A stretch of 64,000 bases of DNA from Promicromonospora sp042731755 (GTDB taxonomy: Bacteria > Actinomycetota > Actinomycetes > Actinomycetales > Cellulomonadaceae): NCBI RefSeq assembly GCF_042731755.1, contig NZ_JBHWLR010000022.1, forward strand, positions 1-64,000, given 5' to 3'. The notes under the pieces are model-generated. The model did no database searches and had not been told where the DNA came from. It was given only the letters and a program-made list of their open reading frames with translations. A program made the translations under genes and the position numbers. Of the stretch, positions 62,166 to 64,000 are shown one piece after another (position 1 is the stretch's first letter; the number at the start of each line of letters is the position of its first letter).

Positions 62166-63110
62166 GTGAACAGCACACAACCCTTCCGGTTCGGCGTCGT
62201 CGCCTCGCAGGCACCCACCGGCGCCGCCTGGCTCGACCACGCACGCCACATCGAACGCCTCGGCTTCGACACCCTCGTGATGCCCGACAGCATCGCCCAC
62301 GGCCTGTCCGTGCTGCCCATGCTCGCCGCGGCCGCCACCGCGACCACCCGACTGCACCTGGGCACCTACGTCCTGGCCAACGACTTCCGCCACCCCGTGC
62401 TCGTCGCCAAGGACGCCACGACCCTCGCCGTCCTGTCCGACGGACGCTTCGAGCTCGGCATCGGCGCCGGACACCCCGGCACCGGCCCCGACAACGCCAT
62501 GCTCGGACGCACGTTCGACCAGCCCGGGGTACGCGTGTCCCGCCTCGCCGAGTCCGTCGGCATCATCCGCCGCCTGCTCGACGGCGAGACCGTCACCACC
62601 ACCGGCGAGCACTACACCACCACCGACGCCCACGTGGTCCCGTACGGCACCCAGCCGCACCACGTCCCGCTCCTGATCGGCGCCGGCGGGACCCGCATGC
62701 TCACCCTCGCCGGCAGGCACGCCGACACCGTCGCCCTCGGCATCCCGCTCGACGCCGACGCGGACACGGCAGGCAAGCTCGTCGAACGCGTGCGCGACGC
62801 CGAACGCAGCCGTCCCGTGCCCGCCGGTGCGCCCGCCGGTGCGCCCGGCGCCTCGCCCACCCCTGCGCCCGTGGAGCTCAACGTCAACCTCATGGCCGTC
62901 GGCGACGCCGTACCCCGCTACCTCGCCGACCGCATCGACCCGACGGCGCTCGCGGCCTCAGGGGCCCTCTCCGTGGTCACCGGCTCGCCCCAGGACATGG
63001 CCGACCAGCTCCGCGACCGCCGCGAGCGCCTCGGCATCTCCTACCTGGTGGTCTCCGAGGAGCTGGTCGACGCGTTCACCCCGGTGCTGGGGATCCTCGC
63101 GGGGGAGTGA
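62166..63110 (+). CDS. LLM-class F420-dependent oxidoreductase
   Basis: 314 aa TIM-barrel protein. FRFGVVASQAPTGAAWLDHA, ERLGFDTLVMPDSIAHGLS, FELGIGAGHPGTGPDNAMLG and VPLLIGAGGTRMLTLAGRHA match the F420-binding luciferase-like family found mainly in actinomycetes. A PAGAPAGAPGASP repeat lies near residue 222. Substrate unknown. GTG start after GGAGAG. Confidence 0.85.
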   Translation: MNSTQPFRFGVVASQAPTGAAWLDHARHIERLGFDTLVMPDSIAHGLSVLPMLAAAATATTRLHLGTYVLANDFRHPVLVAKDATTLAVLSDGRFELGIGAGHPGTGPDNAMLGRTFDQPGVRVSRLAESVGIIRRLLDGETVTTTGEHYTTTDAHVVPYGTQPHHVPLLIGAGGTRMLTLAGRHADTVALGIPLDADADTAGKLVERVRDAERSRPVPAGAPAGAPGASPTPAPVELNVNLMAVGDAVPRYLADRIDPTALAASGALSVVTGSPQDMADQLRDRRERLGISYLVVSEELVDAFTPVLGILAGE

Positions 63111-63142
63111 GGGGTGTCGGTCCCGCGTGGTTGAATCCGCTC

Positions 63143-64000
63143 GTGCGAGCGATCCTCTTCGACGAGTTCCAGGGCCCGACCTCCGTCCGGGAGGTCCCCG
63201 ACGTGACGGCCCCCGACGGCGGCGTCGTCGTCCGCGTGCACGCCACCGGGCTGTGCCTGAGCGACTGGCACGCCTGGGCCGGGCACGACCCCGACATCCC
63301 CGCCCTGCCGCACGTGCCCGGGCACGAGCTCGCGGGCACCGTCGCGCAGGTGGGCGCCGGCGTCACCCGGTGGCGCGAGGGGGACCGCGTCACCGTGCCG
63401 TTCGTCAGCGGCTGCGGCACCTGCGAGTGGTGCCGCACCGGCCAGGCCCAGGTCTGCCCCGACCAGACCCAGCCCGGCTTCACGCACTGGGGGTCGTACG
63501 CCGAGCTCGTCGTGCTCCACGCCGCCGACGCCAACCTCGTCGCCATCCCCGAGGGCGTCACGTTCGAGGCGGCCGCGAGCCTCGGCTGCCGGTTCGCCAC
63601 CGCCTACCGGGCCGTGGCCGGCCGCGCGCAGGTCCGGGCAGGGGAGTGGGTCGTGGTCGTCGGGGCGGGCGGCGTCGGGCTCAGCGCCGTCATGATCGCC
63701 GTGGCCCGCGGGGCGCACGTCATCGCCGTCGACCGCTCCGAGGGTGCCCTGGAGGCCGCCCGCCGCGCCGGCGCGGAGCGCACCGTGCTGGTCGATGGGC
63801 TCGACGTCCCCGCCGTCGTCCACCAGCTGACCGACGGCGGCGCCCACGTCGCGATCGACGCCGTCGGGAGCGAGCAGACGTGCGCCGACGCGATCCTGAG
63901 CCTGCGCCGACGCGGCCGCCACGTCCAGGTCGGGCTCTTCCCGCCCGTCGACGGCGGCCCGCGCGTGCCGATGGGGCGCGTGATCGGCTGGGAGCTCGAC
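63143..64000 (+). CDS. Zinc-dependent alcohol dehydrogenase (partial, runs off window)
   Basis: 286 codons are present and the 3' end is missing. Catalytic zinc ligands: Cys in ATGLCLSDWHAW and PGHELAGTV; structural zinc cluster GCGTCEWCRTGQAQVC; the Rossmann fold begins VVVVGAGGVGLSAVMIAVA. MDR family, NAD(P)-dependent oxidation of an alcohol; substrate unknown. GTG start 32 bases after the oxidoreductase stop, with TTGAAT six bases before it. Confidence 0.9.
   Translation, partial: MRAILFDEFQGPTSVREVPDVTAPDGGVVVRVHATGLCLSDWHAWAGHDPDIPALPHVPGHELAGTVAQVGAGVTRWREGDRVTVPFVSGCGTCEWCRTGQAQVCPDQTQPGFTHWGSYAELVVLHAADANLVAIPEGVTFEAAASLGCRFATAYRAVAGRAQVRAGEWVVVVGAGGVGLSAVMIAVARGAHVIAVDRSEGALEAARRAGAERTVLVDGLDVPAVVHQLTDGGAHVAIDAVGSEQTCADAILSLRRRGRHVQVGLFPPVDGGPRVPMGRVIGWELD

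Overview
The window is a G+C-rich (about 72-74 % by eye), densely packed chromosomal segment of an actinomycete. Gene order, GTG starts, mIHF, an F420-type oxidoreductase, GarA and a PriA without ATPase motifs all point to Actinobacteria. A member of Micrococcales close to Promicromonosporaceae/Cellulomonadaceae is my best guess, from overall style only. Most of it is conserved core genome arranged as in mycobacteria, with accessory insertions. There is a 10-N scaffold gap at 2561-2570 inside low-quality poly-G sequence.

Layout. 1-1793: end of aroQ, then a SatD-like regulator and a DUF3307-like membrane protein behind a repeat-rich leaderless promoter. 1908-3222: efp and nusB around the gap. 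3308-5738: an MFS exporter and an AHSA1/ArsR pair with palindromic operators. 5823-15352: the pyrimidine operon pyrR-pyrB-pyrC-(membrane protein)-carA-carB-pyrF, almost all genes overlapping by 4 bases or fewer, with a PyrR-binding leader and a strong terminator. 15568-19449: mihF, gmk, rpoZ, coaBC, metK. 19733-27623: priA, a HAD hydrolase, a lipoprotein, a membrane protein, fmt, rsmB. 27590-31710: an insertion of DUF3592-type membrane genes that shows exact scars of an old tandem duplication. 31816-37803: rpe, a DUF2306 protein, then an FMN riboswitch and ribD-ribE-ribBA-ribH. 37964-40588: a lipoprotein, hisE, hisG and a PH-domain protein. 40604-48692: deaD on the minus strand, then pgsA, DUF881, sbp, DUF881, garA, ftsR, DUF151 nuclease and a second MerR gene (the mycobacterial Rv1822-Rv1830 block, without gcvH). 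48872-49573: an MBL-fold hydrolase.

49664-62000 is accessory and mostly minus-strand: a PrsW-type membrane protease fused to a toxin-like C-terminus with a probable immunity gene; a phospholipase D family protein; a translationally coupled set of a hybrid histidine kinase, a pyruvoyl-dependent arginine decarboxylase and a GNAT-like protein behind a single-domain response regulator; a tyrosine recombinase; and an ABC exporter. An LLM oxidoreductase and a zinc alcohol dehydrogenase cut by the window edge finish the segment.

Three signals run through the whole window. First, in-frame tandem repeats, often of 15-bp units (five codons), sit in linkers and tails of otherwise conserved enzymes, and three similar tandem duplications carry a stop codon with them. 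Second, many genes have a TAnnnT hexamer exactly six bases before the start codon, as expected for leaderless transcripts. Third, several regulatory RNA structures (PyrR leader, FMN riboswitch) appear to mask the Shine-Dalgarno sequence.
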